DNA from: Coriobacteriia bacterium
GTDB lineage: Bacteria > Actinomycetota > Coriobacteriia > Anaerosomatales > SLCP01
Assembly (NCBI GenBank): GCA_030603745.1
Contig: JAUVXE010000010.1
Span: forward strand, 1-64,000
DNA: 64,000 nucleotides
Direction: 5' to 3'
Every line of letters starts with the position of its first letter. The first letter of the stretch is position 1. The position numbers were made by a program, and so were the translations under genes. Below the pieces are notes generated by a model. The model saw only the letters and a list, made by a program, of their open reading frames with translations. It was not told the DNA's origin and ran no database searches. Of this stretch, positions 9,673 to 23,177 are shown piece after piece.

Positions 9673-10068
9673 TCACCAGGGACGCACCCGCACCTCGACC
9701 CGCCGTCGCCTCGGCCCGTCGAACTCGCCGAGGAACACCCCCTGCCAGGTGCCGAGCGCGAGCCGCCCGTCGGCGACCGGCAGGGTGAGCGACGAGCCGA
9801 GCAGCGACGCCTTCACGTGCGCGTCGGAGTTGCCCTCGGCGTGGCGCCACCCGCCCTCGCGCGCGACGAGCCGGTCGAGCGCCTCGGCGATGTCGAGCGC
9901 CACGTCCGGGTCGGCCGCCTCGTTCACCGTGAGCCCGGCGGTCGTGTGTGGGCACCAGACGTGCGCGAGCCCCTCGGCCACGCCCGAACGGGCGACCTCC
10001 CCGGCCACCTCGGCGGTCACGTCCACGAGCACGCATCTGGCGGTCGTGCGCACCTCGAAGCCGGGCAT
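9673..10068 (-). CDS. YjbQ family protein (UPF0047, secondary thiamine-phosphate synthase-like)
   Basis: A 131-residue protein covering the whole YjbQ/UPF0047 domain. Family motifs seen are HTTAGLTVNE, EGNSDAHVKASLLG and LGTWQGVFLGEFDGPR; the histidines of the first two are the usual metal or active-site residues. The ATG at 10068 is preceded by GAGGGGAG. E. coli YjbQ has weak thiamine-phosphate synthase activity, but the true role of the family is unclear. It diverges from the DUF151 nuclease gene. Confidence 0.88.
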   Translation of the reverse strand: MPGFEVRTTARCVLVDVTAEVAGEVARSGVAEGLAHVWCPHTTAGLTVNEAADPDVALDIAEALDRLVAREGGWRHAEGNSDAHVKASLLGSSLTLPVADGRLALGTWQGVFLGEFDGPRRRRVEVRVRPW

Positions 10069-10091
10069 CCGGCACTCCCCTCTCGACGCGA

Positions 10092-10120
10092 TTGCGTACG
10101 GCATGATGGGAACGTACCCT
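10092..10120 (+). promoter_or_regulatory. candidate promoter for the bifunctional nuclease gene
   Basis: TTGCGT (10092-10097) and TACCCT (10115-10120) with a 17-base spacer, ending 30 bases before the GTG at 10151. Both hexamers deviate from consensus, so this is only a candidate. Confidence 0.35.
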
Positions 10121-10150
10121 TTGAGAGCGGCCGATGTCCGAGGAGCCTCC

Positions 10151-10663
10151 GTGATACACGTCCAGATCGCCAGCCTGAGTGTGGATTCGACCAGCAACCA
10201 GCCGGTCATCCTCCTGCGCCCGACCGACGACGAGAGCGGCGGCGGGCGGCTCGTGCCCATCTGGATCGGCCAGACGGAGGCGACCGCGATCCTCCTCGCC
10301 CTGCAGGGTATCGAGCCCCCGCGCCCCATGACGCACGACCTGCTGCGCACGGTCATCGACGACCTCGGCGCCGCGATCACCCGCGTGGAGGTCACGCGGA
10401 TCGAGGGCGGCACCTTCTACGCGACGCTCGTCCTCTCCGCCGCCGACGGCTCCCCCGTCGAGATCGACGCCCGGCCGAGCGACTCGATCGCGCTCGCGGT
10501 GCGCACGGGAGCCCCCATCTACCTCGCCGAGGAGGTCCTCGCCGAGGCAGGGGTGGTCGAGGTCGTCAGGGAGGACGGTGAGCCGGGAGAGGCCGAGGAG
10601 GCCGAGATCGAGCGGTTCCGCGAGTTCCTCGAGGACGTCGACCCGAGCGACTTCCAGGGCTGA
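10151..10663 (+). CDS. bifunctional nuclease family protein (DUF151)
   Basis: A 170-residue DUF151 protein. Conserved segments include RLVPIWIGQTEATAI, RPMTHDLL and IDARPSDSIALAVRTGAPI. The C-terminal 40 residues are acidic, as in many members. The GTG start follows GAGGAG with good spacing; the open frame farther upstream crosses the tRNA gene and is not coding. Plant homologues have RNase/DNase activity, while bacterial members are often called bifunctional nucleases without proof. No operon partner; convergent with the ABC permease gene. Confidence 0.88.
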   Translation: MIHVQIASLSVDSTSNQPVILLRPTDDESGGGRLVPIWIGQTEATAILLALQGIEPPRPMTHDLLRTVIDDLGAAITRVEVTRIEGGTFYATLVLSAADGSPVEIDARPSDSIALAVRTGAPIYLAEEVLAEAGVVEVVREDGEPGEAEEAEIERFREFLEDVDPSDFQG

Positions 10664-10713
10664 GGAGCGCGTCACGTCGACGGCGAGCGGGCCGCCACGC
10701 GCCCGGCCCCGCG

Positions 10714-11910
10714 TCACTCGTAGCGCAGCGCCTCGATCGGGTCGAGCCGCGACGCCTTGTACGCCGGATACACCCCGAAGAAGATGCCGACCGCCGCGGA
10801 GAAACCGAAGGCGAGCATCACGGCCCAGAGCGTCACCTGCGTCGGCACCCACTGCTGGAGCACCGCGGCGCCGGCCGAACCGAGCGCGATGCCCACCATG
10901 CCGCCGAGCACCGAGAGCAGCACGGCCTCGATCACGAACTGGCTCATGATGTCGTAGGTGCGCGCGCCCACCGCCTTGCGGATACCGATCTCGCGGGTCC
11001 GTTCGCTCACCGACACGAGCATGATGTTCATGATGCCGATCCCGCCCACGAGCAGCGAGATCCCGGCGATGCCGGCGAGCATGAAGGTCAGCGTGCCGAG
11101 GATCTGCTGGAAGATGCCGAGCGTCTGCTCCTGGGTGAAGACGCTGAACTCCTCGCCGAAACGGGGCCTGAGCAGTTGGCGCACCTGGCGCTGCACAGCG
11201 TCGACCTCGTCGGCCGATGACGCCTTGATCGCGATGAGCCCGATGTCGGTCGTGCCGAGGAGCCGCTGCGCGACCGTCACCGGCATGTAGACCTGGTTGT
11301 CCTGGTCGCCGGTGAGCGAGCCGCCCTGCGCGGCGACGTGCCCGATCACCGTGAAGCGCTGGCCGTTGATGCTGATCGTCTGACCCACGGGGTCCTGGTT
11401 CGGGAAGAGCCGGTCGCGCACGGTCGCCCCGATCGCGACCACGCGGGCCGCGGCCGCGACCTCACTGCGCCGGTAGCCGCGGCCGCCGAGGTACTCCGCC
11501 GAGAACACCTCGCCGGCGTTCTCGTTCGCGGCCGCCGTGACGGAGCGCAGCGTGCGGTTCCCCACGCGCAGGGTAACCGGCCCCTGGACCACGGGCACCA
11601 CGATGTGCTCCGGCCCGAGCCGGCGCTGGAGCAGATCGGCGTCGTCGACCGAGAACTGCCGGGTCGACAGCCCCCCGCCGCCCGGGCCGCCTCCGCCACC
11701 CTCCTCGAAGTTGCCCGCGAACACGAAAACCAGGTTGGAGCCGAGGCCCTCGATCGAACCGGTGATCTCGTCCTGCACGCCCGTGCCGATCGCCACGAGC
11801 AGGATCACGGCCGCCACGCCGATGATCACGCCGAGCATGGTGAGCGCGCTGCGGACCTTGTTCGCCCCAAGTGCGCGAAGCGCGATGCGGAGGCTCTCGA
11901 CGAGGTTCAC
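10714..11910 (-). CDS. MacB-type ABC transporter permease (FtsX family)
   Basis: A 398-residue permease with one N-terminal TM helix (about 20-42), a large MacB periplasmic-core domain, then an FtsX domain with three TM helices near the C-terminus (about 275-300, 325-350, 362-385). VSERTREIGIRKAVGAR is the typical FtsX coupling segment, and the tail ASRLDPIEALRYE is a MacB hallmark. Its GTG start overlaps the ATPase stop (GTGA), so it is the last gene of a three-gene operon with an adaptor and an ATPase. A role in extracytoplasmic export of a peptide, drug or lipid is inferred from family. Confidence 0.92.
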   Translation of the reverse strand: MNLVESLRIALRALGANKVRSALTMLGVIIGVAAVILLVAIGTGVQDEITGSIEGLGSNLVFVFAGNFEEGGGGGPGGGGLSTRQFSVDDADLLQRRLGPEHIVVPVVQGPVTLRVGNRTLRSVTAAANENAGEVFSAEYLGGRGYRRSEVAAAARVVAIGATVRDRLFPNQDPVGQTISINGQRFTVIGHVAAQGGSLTGDQDNQVYMPVTVAQRLLGTTDIGLIAIKASSADEVDAVQRQVRQLLRPRFGEEFSVFTQEQTLGIFQQILGTLTFMLAGIAGISLLVGGIGIMNIMLVSVSERTREIGIRKAVGARTYDIMSQFVIEAVLLSVLGGMVGIALGSAGAAVLQQWVPTQVTLWAVMLAFGFSAAVGIFFGVYPAYKASRLDPIEALRYE

Positions 11911-12695
11911 TCTGCCGCGTCCTCCCCCTGCGCCGCGGCGACCACGGCGGCGCGGCGGTCGGCCGCCATGATGCGGTCGCGAACCGGCTCGTCGCGCACG
12001 ATGCGCCCGTCGCGGATGTGCACGGCGCGCGTCGCGTGGCGCGACACGGTGTCGTCGTGCGTGACCAGCACCACGGTGATCCCGTGGGCGTTGAGCTCCT
12101 GGAGGATCGTCATGACCTCGACGCCGGAGACGGAGTCGAGGTTGCCGGTGGGCTCGTCGGCGAGCACGATCGAGGGCTCGGTGACGAGCGCCCGGGCGAT
12201 GGCGACGCGCTGCTGCTGGCCCCCGGAGAGCTGATTGGGCAGATGGCCGAGCCGGTCGCCGAGACCCACGCGCTCGAGCGCGGCGCGGGCACGGCGCGAC
12301 CGCTCAGCGCCCGAGATCCCCGCGTAGACGAGCGGCAACTCGACGTTAGCGAGCGCGCTCGTCCGGGCGAGGAGGTTGAACGACTGGAACACGAAGCCGA
12401 TGCGGCGGTTGCGCACCGCGGCGAGCTCGTTCGCCGCCATGTCCGACACCTCTTCGCCCTCGACCATGACGGTCCCGGTGGAGGGCCGGTCGAGCAGGCC
12501 CACGATGTGCATGAGCGTGGACTTCCCCGAGCCGCTCGGGCCCATGATGGCGAGCATCTCTCCGTCACGGATGGAGAGGTCCACGCCGCGCAGCGCATGC
12601 ACCTCGACCTCGCCGAGGTGGTAGCACTTGGTCACGCCGAGGGTCTCGAGGACCACCCGGCCGGCCGAGAGGTCCTCGTGGGCGGGTGCCGTCAC
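11907..12695 (-). CDS. ABC transporter ATP-binding protein (MacB/LolD type)
   Basis: A 262-residue ATPase with Walker A GPSGSGKS (52-59), the Q-loop segment FQSFNLLARTSAL, signature LSGGQQQRVAIARAL, Walker B plus D-loop VLADEPTGNLDS and the H-loop VLVTHD. This matches the MacB/LolD subgroup that powers mechanotransmission exporters. Start is GTG with a weak GGGTGG site, 16 bases after the adaptor stop. The protein is cytoplasmic and partners the adjacent permease. Confidence 0.93.
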   Translation of the reverse strand: MTAPAHEDLSAGRVVLETLGVTKCYHLGEVEVHALRGVDLSIRDGEMLAIMGPSGSGKSTLMHIVGLLDRPSTGTVMVEGEEVSDMAANELAAVRNRRIGFVFQSFNLLARTSALANVELPLVYAGISGAERSRRARAALERVGLGDRLGHLPNQLSGGQQQRVAIARALVTEPSIVLADEPTGNLDSVSGVEVMTILQELNAHGITVVLVTHDDTVSRHATRAVHIRDGRIVRDEPVRDRIMAADRRAAVVAAAQGEDAAE

Positions 12696-12711
12696 GTCGG
12701 TGCCACCCGTC

Positions 12712-14190
12712 CTATCTGACCCGGACGGCCATGCCGTCCTCGTACTCTGTGGCGCTGGAGAGCGCGACCTCCTGGCCGGCGCGCAGCCCGGAGAGCACCT
12801 CGACCGAGGTCTCCGTGATCGTCCCGACCTCGATCGGCGTCCTCACGAGCCGCCCGTCCTCGACCACGTACGCGAACGAGCCGTCCGCCTCGTCGAAGAG
12901 CGCCTCGATCGGGATGGTGATGGCCTCGCTCTGGCGGCTCACCTCGATCACCACGTCGCCTTTCATCCCGATCAGCAGTTTCGCGTCGACCGCCTCCAGT
13001 CGCAGGTAGACCGGGAAGACCGTGCCCCCGGTAAGGGTGAGGGTCGCAGCGGGCCGAATCTCGGTGACCGTGGTCTCGAGCGACCGGTCGGGGAGCGCGT
13101 CGAGCCGGACGGTGGCGTTCATGCCCGTCTCGACGAGGTCGACGTCCACCTCGTCGACGTCGGCCGTGAAGCGCACCGCGTCGAGCTGCACGACGGTGAA
13201 GGGGGCGGCCTGAGGGGCGACTCCTGCTCCGGGCGACGCCATCGGCACGGAGCCGTCGGCCGCCGGCGTGCCGAGGGGGTTGAAGAGCACCACGCCGTCG
13301 ATCGGCGCGACGAGCTCGGCCTTCGCCAGGTTGTCCTCGGCGATGGCGAGCGTCTCGCGGGCCTGCTCGACCGCCGCCCGCGCGGCGCGGCGCTGCGGCG
13401 ACAGGTCGAGACCCTCGAGCTGCTCCTGCTGGGCTCGAGCGCCGAGGTATGCGGCGTAGGCCTGCTGGACCGCCGCGTCGGCCTGCGCCTGCTGCGGCGC
13501 GAGATTCGTGGCGCGGAGCCGGTCCTCGCTCGCCTTCGTGGCGAGGTAGGAGGCGTACGCCTGGTCGCGGGAGAAGGCCGCCCCGGCCCGGTCCCGTTCG
13601 GTCTCAGGGGTGGGCATCGCCTGGTACGCCGCGTCGGCGAGCTCATAGGCGGCGACCATCTGGTCGTAGATGCTGCGCGAGACGCGCGTCGCCTCTGCCG
13701 CGGCAGCGAGCTCAGAGGCACGCGGGCCCTGTGACCCCACCGACGAGGCGGCGGTCTGCGCCGAGCGGTAGGCCGCCCACGCGGCGTCGGTGGCGCCGCG
13801 CGCGGCCGCCACCTCGGCGCTGCCCGGGGCCTGGTCGTCGACGGCCTTGAGCGCGGCCTCGGCCTGCGCCAGGCCCGCCTCGGCGCCCGCGACCTGGACC
13901 CTGAGCGCGTCGGTGTCCATCACCGCGAGCACGGCGCCCTTCTCCACGGCCTGCCCGTCGGTGACCCTGACCTCGGCGAGCATCCCGGCCGTGGGCGGGA
14001 AGACGTCGGCGCGCACGTCAGACTCGATGCGGCCCGACGCTGTCACGGTGACCGCGAGATCGTCGGTCGCCACGGTCGCGACCTCGACCTCGGCGGCGGG
14101 ACGGCTCACGCTGAAGGCCACCGCGGCCACCGCGCCGCCCACGGCCACGAGGGCGACGACTGCCGCTACGATCTTGCCCTTCGACGACAC
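12712..14190 (-). CDS. efflux adaptor protein (MacA/HlyD-like, periplasmic adaptor family)
   Basis: A 492-residue membrane-fusion protein. It has an N-terminal TM anchor (about 7-28), a first half-lipoyl strand (VTASGRIE... VTDGQAVEKGAVLAVMD), an unusually long alanine/glutamine-rich helical hairpin (about 90-280), the second half-lipoyl segment (LVAPIDGVVLFNPLG), then beta-barrel and membrane-proximal domains. The GTG at 14190 follows a near-perfect AAGGAGGAAG site. It is first of the MacA-ATPase-MacB operon. In a monoderm actinobacterium such adaptors link permease and cell wall rather than an outer-membrane channel. Confidence 0.88.
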   Translation of the reverse strand: MSSKGKIVAAVVALVAVGGAVAAVAFSVSRPAAEVEVATVATDDLAVTVTASGRIESDVRADVFPPTAGMLAEVRVTDGQAVEKGAVLAVMDTDALRVQVAGAEAGLAQAEAALKAVDDQAPGSAEVAAARGATDAAWAAYRSAQTAASSVGSQGPRASELAAAAEATRVSRSIYDQMVAAYELADAAYQAMPTPETERDRAGAAFSRDQAYASYLATKASEDRLRATNLAPQQAQADAAVQQAYAAYLGARAQQEQLEGLDLSPQRRAARAAVEQARETLAIAEDNLAKAELVAPIDGVVLFNPLGTPAADGSVPMASPGAGVAPQAAPFTVVQLDAVRFTADVDEVDVDLVETGMNATVRLDALPDRSLETTVTEIRPAATLTLTGGTVFPVYLRLEAVDAKLLIGMKGDVVIEVSRQSEAITIPIEALFDEADGSFAYVVEDGRLVRTPIEVGTITETSVEVLSGLRAGQEVALSSATEYEDGMAVRVR

Positions 14191-14330
14191 AGGCTTCCTC
14201 CTTGTTCAGGCGCACGCGCGCCCCGGCGGCGCGCGACTCTATCCGATACTCACAGTACTACGTTCCCTCCGGGCGCGCGTCGCACCGCTTCCGGCCGTCA
14301 CCGGATCGACAGTTCGAGACGGGCGGCCGA

Positions 14331-15032
14331 TCAGCCGAGGCGGGGCCGCACCGCGAACCGCGCGTGCCCGCCATCGAGCAGCTCGGGGAGCTCGGCCATC
14401 GACGTGAGCGCGTACGCCGGCCCGGGTTCGAGCACGTCGGCGGCGGAGAACGCCCCCCACAGCGCAGCCACGGCAAGCGAGCCGGCTGCGAGAGCGGCGG
14501 TCATGTCGTGCGGGCTGTCGCCGAGATAGAGGCACTCCTCGGCGGGGACCCCGATCAGCTCGCCGGCGCGGCGCAGCGGATACGGGTCGGGCTTGTGCAG
14601 GGGGACGTCGTCGGCGCTCACGAGCACCTCGAAGTACCCGTCGAGGCCGAAAAGCTCGAGCCCTCGGCGCGCCATGGGGGAGCCCTTCGAGGTCACCACG
14701 CCCATCGGCACGCGGCGGGCGGCAAGCCACTCGAGCGCCTCGCGGGTGCCCGGGTACTCGGCGATCATGTCGTCGTGCACCGAGGCGTTGTGCTCGCGGT
14801 AGACCCGGAGCAGCTCGTCGGCCTTGTCGGGCGCGAACTCCCGCATCTGCCGCGCGAGGGGCACGCCCACGTTGCGCATGAGCTCCTCGTCGGGCAGCGG
14901 CTCGCCGAGGACCGCTCCGGTGGCGTACCGGAACGAGCTCAAGATGAGCGCCACCGTGTCGAGCAGCGTGCCGTCCAGGTCGAACAGCACCGCCCTGACG
15001 CGGCCGCCGAGCAGCCGCTCAGCCATCGCCAT
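14331..15032 (-). CDS. HAD family hydrolase (phosphoglycolate phosphatase-like)
   Basis: A 233-residue HAD phosphatase: nucleophile motif FDLDGT with Asp18 and Asp20, motif II VVTSKG, motif III lysine in LHKPDPYP, and motif IV YLGDSPHDM. A helical cap lies between motifs I and II. This layout resembles Gph/PpaX enzymes that hydrolyse phosphoglycolate or pyrophosphate; specificity cannot be assigned. It starts 5 bases after the gyrA stop and is probably the last gene of the gyrase operon. A second in-frame ATG two codons in is an equally good start. Confidence 0.88.
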   Translation of the reverse strand: MAMAERLLGGRVRAVLFDLDGTLLDTVALILSSFRYATGAVLGEPLPDEELMRNVGVPLARQMREFAPDKADELLRVYREHNASVHDDMIAEYPGTREALEWLAARRVPMGVVTSKGSPMARRGLELFGLDGYFEVLVSADDVPLHKPDPYPLRRAGELIGVPAEECLYLGDSPHDMTAALAAGSLAVAALWGAFSAADVLEPGPAYALTSMAELPELLDGGHARFAVRPRLG

Positions 15033-15037
15033 GCGCC

Positions 15038-17638
<2,601 letters not shown>

Positions 17639-18127
17639 TTAGAGCACTCCTCGCTGTCGAAGACTACGAACTCCCAGCCACACGCCGAGCGCCGCGAACA
17701 GGGCACCCATGACGGTCATGATCGCCGAACCCATCACGCCTGCCGCACCCGCCCCGCCGGCCCGCGCGAGCGCCACGGCTCCCCACACCACGAGCATCAG
17801 GCCGAGCGTCGCCATGAACACCGCCGCGGCCAGGCCTACCTTCCACGCCCCCTCGAGGGCCTCGGGCTCCTCGGCCTTGAGCGCGAGCAGCATCGCGTCG
17901 AGCTCCGCCGAGGGGGGTTTCTCCCCCACCGGGGCGGGCTCCGCTCGCCGCTCCGGGCTCGCCGCGTCCTCGCGCTCCCCGGTCGGCGGGGCCTCCTCGG
18001 CCGCCGGGAGGTCCTGCGCGGTCCGCTCCTGCTCGCGGTCGCGCCCCGCCAGCTCCTCGAAGCGGTCCCGCTCCCAGGGCGGCGGCTCGAACCGCCGTGC
18101 TTCTCGTCTCTCGGGGCCCGCAGCCAT
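17639..18127 (-). CDS. two-TM membrane protein of unknown function between gyrB and gyrA
   Basis: A 162-residue protein I do not recognise. Residues 1-90 are charged and low-complexity, rich in Glu, Pro, Arg and Ala. Two TM helices follow (about 97-118 and 128-152), with a short basic C-terminal tail. It sits inside the gyrase operon, 22 bases after gyrB and with zero gap to gyrA, so it is certainly co-transcribed. Its codon use resembles its neighbours. Nothing in the sequence ties it to supercoiling; Actinobacteria often have small membrane-protein genes around gyrA. Confidence 0.75.
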   Translation of the reverse strand: MAAGPERREARRFEPPPWERDRFEELAGRDREQERTAQDLPAAEEAPPTGEREDAASPERRAEPAPVGEKPPSAELDAMLLALKAEEPEALEGAWKVGLAAAVFMATLGLMLVVWGAVALARAGGAGAAGVMGSAIMTVMGALFAALGVWLGVRSLRQRGVL

Positions 18128-18149
18128 CCCGGTCCGTCCCGTCCGTCCG

Positions 18150-20141
<1,992 letters not shown>

Positions 20142-20174
20142 CAACGAGTAGGGTCAGACGGTGTTTCTCGGCTC

Positions 20175-20729
20175 TCAGGAGCCCTCAGGCGGCCGTAGAC
20201 GCCCGCTGGCCGCTTCCCGACCCTTTTTCCACTCGAGATCGCGCACCCTGGCCCTGACGGCGGCCTCCCGGAGGGCGTCGCTCTTCACGCCAGCGACCTC
20301 GCGCTCGACCGCCGCCCGCTCCTCGGCGGTGAGCGGGACCGGCTCCACGCGTTCCCCCCCGTACCGGCGCTCCGCCTCGCGCTCCCGCTCGGCCCGGACG
20401 CGCTCGTCGCCCACCACCCTGCTCACAGTGAACCGGATGCTCCGTACCGATCCCTCACCGAGAACCGAATCCAGGCGCTCTTTGAGCTCCTCGGCCATGT
20501 AGGCGAGCTGCGCCGCCCACGCATGCGAGTCGACGTGGACCCTGAGCTCCCCCCGGCTGATCCCGAGGCCTCTCGTGTGCCGGTCGATCTCCTCGCCCGC
20601 GACCTCTCTCCACGCCGAGGAGACCTTCGCCTGCAGCAGCCCTTCCGGGTTCGCCCGGCTGCGTCTGGTGACCAGGTCGTCGAGACCCTCGCCGAGCCGT
20701 ACCCTCTTTCCGCTCCTCGCTGCCGCCAT
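20175..20729 (-). CDS. DUF721 / DciA-like protein
   Basis: A 184-residue DUF721 protein. The N-terminal domain contains the family segment VSSAWREVAGEEIDRHTRGLGISRGELRVHVDSHAWAAQL (in part), the KH-like fold that in DciA helps load the replicative helicase. A basic, arginine-rich C-terminal tail follows. In Actinobacteria this gene lies between recF and gyrB, as here. The ATG at 20729 begins 2 bases after the recF stop; a longer frame exists upstream but overlaps recF. A helicase-loading role is inferred from DciA and has been shown only in other bacteria. Confidence 0.85.
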   Translation of the reverse strand: MAAARSGKRVRLGEGLDDLVTRRSRANPEGLLQAKVSSAWREVAGEEIDRHTRGLGISRGELRVHVDSHAWAAQLAYMAEELKERLDSVLGEGSVRSIRFTVSRVVGDERVRAEREREAERRYGGERVEPVPLTAEERAAVEREVAGVKSDALREAAVRARVRDLEWKKGREAASGRLRPPEGS

Positions 20730-20731
20730 GA

Positions 20732-21835
20732 CTAGAGCTGCACCACCCCTGCGCTCGAGAGGGTGTGTTCGTCGAAGTAGTCGAGGTTCGTCGTCGTGAC
20801 GATCGCCTGGGCCCCTCCGAGCATCTCCGAGGAGAGGGCCTCTCGCCGGGACCGGTCGAGCTCCGACATGACGTCGTCGAGCAGGAGTACCGGCCGGACC
20901 CCGGTCACCTGGCTTACCACAGCCGCCTCGGCGGCCTTCCATGCCAGCGCGATGGTCCTGTGCTGCCCCTGGGAAGCCGCGGTCCTCGCCTGCCGCTCCT
21001 CGAGCACGAAGACCACGTCGTCGCGGTGGGGCCCGGCGAGCGAGTGCCCCCGTTCCCGCTCCTTCTCCCCGACCTCGGCCATCCTGCGCTCAAGTCGCTC
21101 GCGGACGCCGTCTCTCCCAAGAGCTACGACCTCCTCGTGCGAGACCTGTTCCTCACTCCACGACGGAAGGAGTCGCACCACGAGCGGCTCTCGCGCGCCC
21201 ATCCGTTCGTGCGCCGGCACCATCTCCTCCGCGATCCTGCCGAGGAGCCGCGCACGCTGGATCTCGAGGGCTGCCCCTACCTCGGCGAGCCGCGCGTCCC
21301 ACGCGTCGAGCGCGTTCCTGTCGGCTCGCGTTCGCAGCAAGGTGTTCCGCTGCCTGACGATCCGCGCGTACTCCTTGCGGATCCGCTCATACGCCGACGA
21401 GAGCTGTCTGCCGAGCGCGTCGAGCGCGTTCCTCCTTACGTCTGAGGACCCCTTCGAGAGGGAGAGGTCCTCGGGCACGAACGAGACGACCGGGATCTTG
21501 CCCGCCATCTCCGACGGGCGCCTGCGCGTTCCGTTGTAGGAGAACGTCTTCGCTCCGGTCGATCCGACCTCAAGAGACGCCTCGAACCGCGCTCCTGCCC
21601 TGATCCCCGTCAGCCCCACCCTCGCGCTTGCCTCCCCTTCGAGCACGAGGTCAGGCCAGGAGAAGGGCCTGAAGGAATCGCCACTCGCTGTCACGGCGAT
21701 CGCCTCGAGGAGATTCGTCTTCCCTGCTGCGTTCGGTCCCACGACGACCGTCAGTCCTCCGGCCGGCTGGATCGAGACGTCTCTATGGTTCCGAAACGTC
21801 TCGAGGCGCAACCCTTCGAGCCGCAGCTCCGTCAC
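20732..21835 (-). CDS. recF: DNA replication and repair protein RecF
   Basis: A 367-residue SMC-like ATPase. Walker A GPNAAGKT is at residues 33-40, the N-terminal signature LRLETFRNHRDV precedes it, SLAGPHRDD lies in the lid region, and Walker B LLLDDVMSELD is near residue 330. RecF loads RecA at gaps with RecO and RecR. Start GTG is 7 bases after dnaN, consistent with the dnaA-dnaN-recF operon. Confidence 0.97.
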   Translation of the reverse strand: MTELRLEGLRLETFRNHRDVSIQPAGGLTVVVGPNAAGKTNLLEAIAVTASGDSFRPFSWPDLVLEGEASARVGLTGIRAGARFEASLEVGSTGAKTFSYNGTRRRPSEMAGKIPVVSFVPEDLSLSKGSSDVRRNALDALGRQLSSAYERIRKEYARIVRQRNTLLRTRADRNALDAWDARLAEVGAALEIQRARLLGRIAEEMVPAHERMGAREPLVVRLLPSWSEEQVSHEEVVALGRDGVRERLERRMAEVGEKERERGHSLAGPHRDDVVFVLEERQARTAASQGQHRTIALAWKAAEAAVVSQVTGVRPVLLLDDVMSELDRSRREALSSEMLGGAQAIVTTTNLDYFDEHTLSSAGVVQL

Positions 21836-21842
21836 GGTCTCG

Positions 21843-22949
21843 TCAGCCCAGCCGCACCGGCATGAGGAGATAGAGGAACCCTTCGTCCTCCGGGCTCGTG
21901 ATGACGCCGGGCTTGAGCGGGCTCACGATCGCGACCTCGACGGTGTCACCGTCGATCACCGAGAGCCCGTCAGCGAGGAAGGCGTGGTTGAACGCGATCT
22001 CCACGTCGGCTCCCTCGGCCTTGACCATGAGGTCCTCCGAAGCGTCCCCGACATCATGCGTCGTAGCGGACAGGCTCAGGGTCTGGTCCTCCGAGGAGAC
22101 CGCGAGACGCAACGGTGTGTTGTGCTGGGCGAGCAGCGCGACGCGTTTGACCGCGCCGGCGAACTCCTCCTTGGGGACGGCCACCTTGGTCTCCGAGTCC
22201 TTAGGGATCAGCTGTCGGTAGTTGGGGAACGTCCCTTCGATCCTCCGGGTGACGATCTTGGTCGGCCCGAAGGAGAAGATCGCCTGGTTCTCTCCGACAC
22301 CGATCACGACGTCGTCCCCGGACGAGGCCATCCTGGCAATCTCTTCCATCACCTTTCCTGGAACGACCATCTCGAGATCCTGACCGGTCGGAGCGTCGAG
22401 CATCGTCTCCTTCACCGCGAGACGGTAGGAGTCGGTCGCGACCATCCGCACCATCGCACTTTCCACGGTGAGGAGGATCCCTGTGAGCACCGGCCGCGTC
22501 TCGTCCCTGCTGACAGCACGGCCTACGTGGCGGACGACCTCGGTGATCTTGGCGACGGGAAGGGTGATCTCCCTGCTCGTCTCGATCTCGGGGAACTTAG
22601 GGAAGTCCTCGGCGGAGAGGGTCTTCACCGTGAATGACGAGTTCAGACACGAGACAGCCGCCGAGCCATCCTCCACGGAGATGGTCACCGCCGCCTCGGG
22701 GAGCGAGCGGACGATGTCTGAGAACAGCTTACCCGGGACGACGACGCTCCCCTCTCTCTCCACCGCCGCGAGAGGAAGCTGACTCTTCACCGATATCTCG
22801 AGGTCGGTCGCCTGGAGTGTGACCTCCCCTGACGGAGCGGCGGAGAGAAGGATCCCCGAGAGGATGGGGAGTGTCGAGCGCGACGAGAGTCCTCGGCTCA
22901 CGACCGAGAGTGACTCGATCAGTTCTCCACGGGCGACGGTCAGCTTCAT
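21843..22949 (-). CDS. dnaN: DNA polymerase III beta sliding clamp
   Basis: A 368-residue clamp with three DnaN domains, ending in LMPVRLG, the conserved C-terminal MPxRL motif. I start at the ATG at 22949 ([10 protein letters not shown]): AAAGGAAC lies 6-8 bases upstream and the clamp fold begins at that residue; another in-frame ATG lies five codons upstream at 22964. It is a dimeric ring that tethers DNA polymerase and separates from dnaA by a DnaA-box-bearing spacer. Confidence 0.97.
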   Translation of the reverse strand: MKLTVARGELIESLSVVSRGLSSRSTLPILSGILLSAAPSGEVTLQATDLEISVKSQLPLAAVEREGSVVVPGKLFSDIVRSLPEAAVTISVEDGSAAVSCLNSSFTVKTLSAEDFPKFPEIETSREITLPVAKITEVVRHVGRAVSRDETRPVLTGILLTVESAMVRMVATDSYRLAVKETMLDAPTGQDLEMVVPGKVMEEIARMASSGDDVVIGVGENQAIFSFGPTKIVTRRIEGTFPNYRQLIPKDSETKVAVPKEEFAGAVKRVALLAQHNTPLRLAVSSEDQTLSLSATTHDVGDASEDLMVKAEGADVEIAFNHAFLADGLSVIDGDTVEVAIVSPLKPGVITSPEDEGFLYLLMPVRLG

Positions 22950-23006
22950 CTCTGTTCCTTTCATATCTATAAGACCAGAAGTCGTAGTAATAGGGGCTGT
23001 GGGGAG

Positions 23007-23161
23007 TGTGGAAAAACCTCATGTCCGCTGCTCAGGTCCGGCGTGTCCCCTGTCTACTTCCTGTGGGGTATCCGTACCTTGTTGTCCACATCATCCAGGG
23101 AGTCGGGCCTTCTCCACACGGCTCCTCTCTTGTCCACATCTATATATGACGGTTGTCCACA
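23007..23161. promoter_or_regulatory. DnaA-box cluster between dnaA and dnaN
   Basis: Three exact copies of TTGTCCACA (the high-GC actinobacterial DnaA box) lie at 23082-23090, 23130-23138 and 23153-23161. A TTCTCCACA variant is at 23110-23118 and a TTTTCCACA on the minus strand at 23007-23015. A TATATATG stretch sits between the last two. Use: dnaA/dnaN autoregulation or a second part of the origin. Confidence 0.8.
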
Positions 23162-23177
23162 CCGTAGTCCACTCTCG

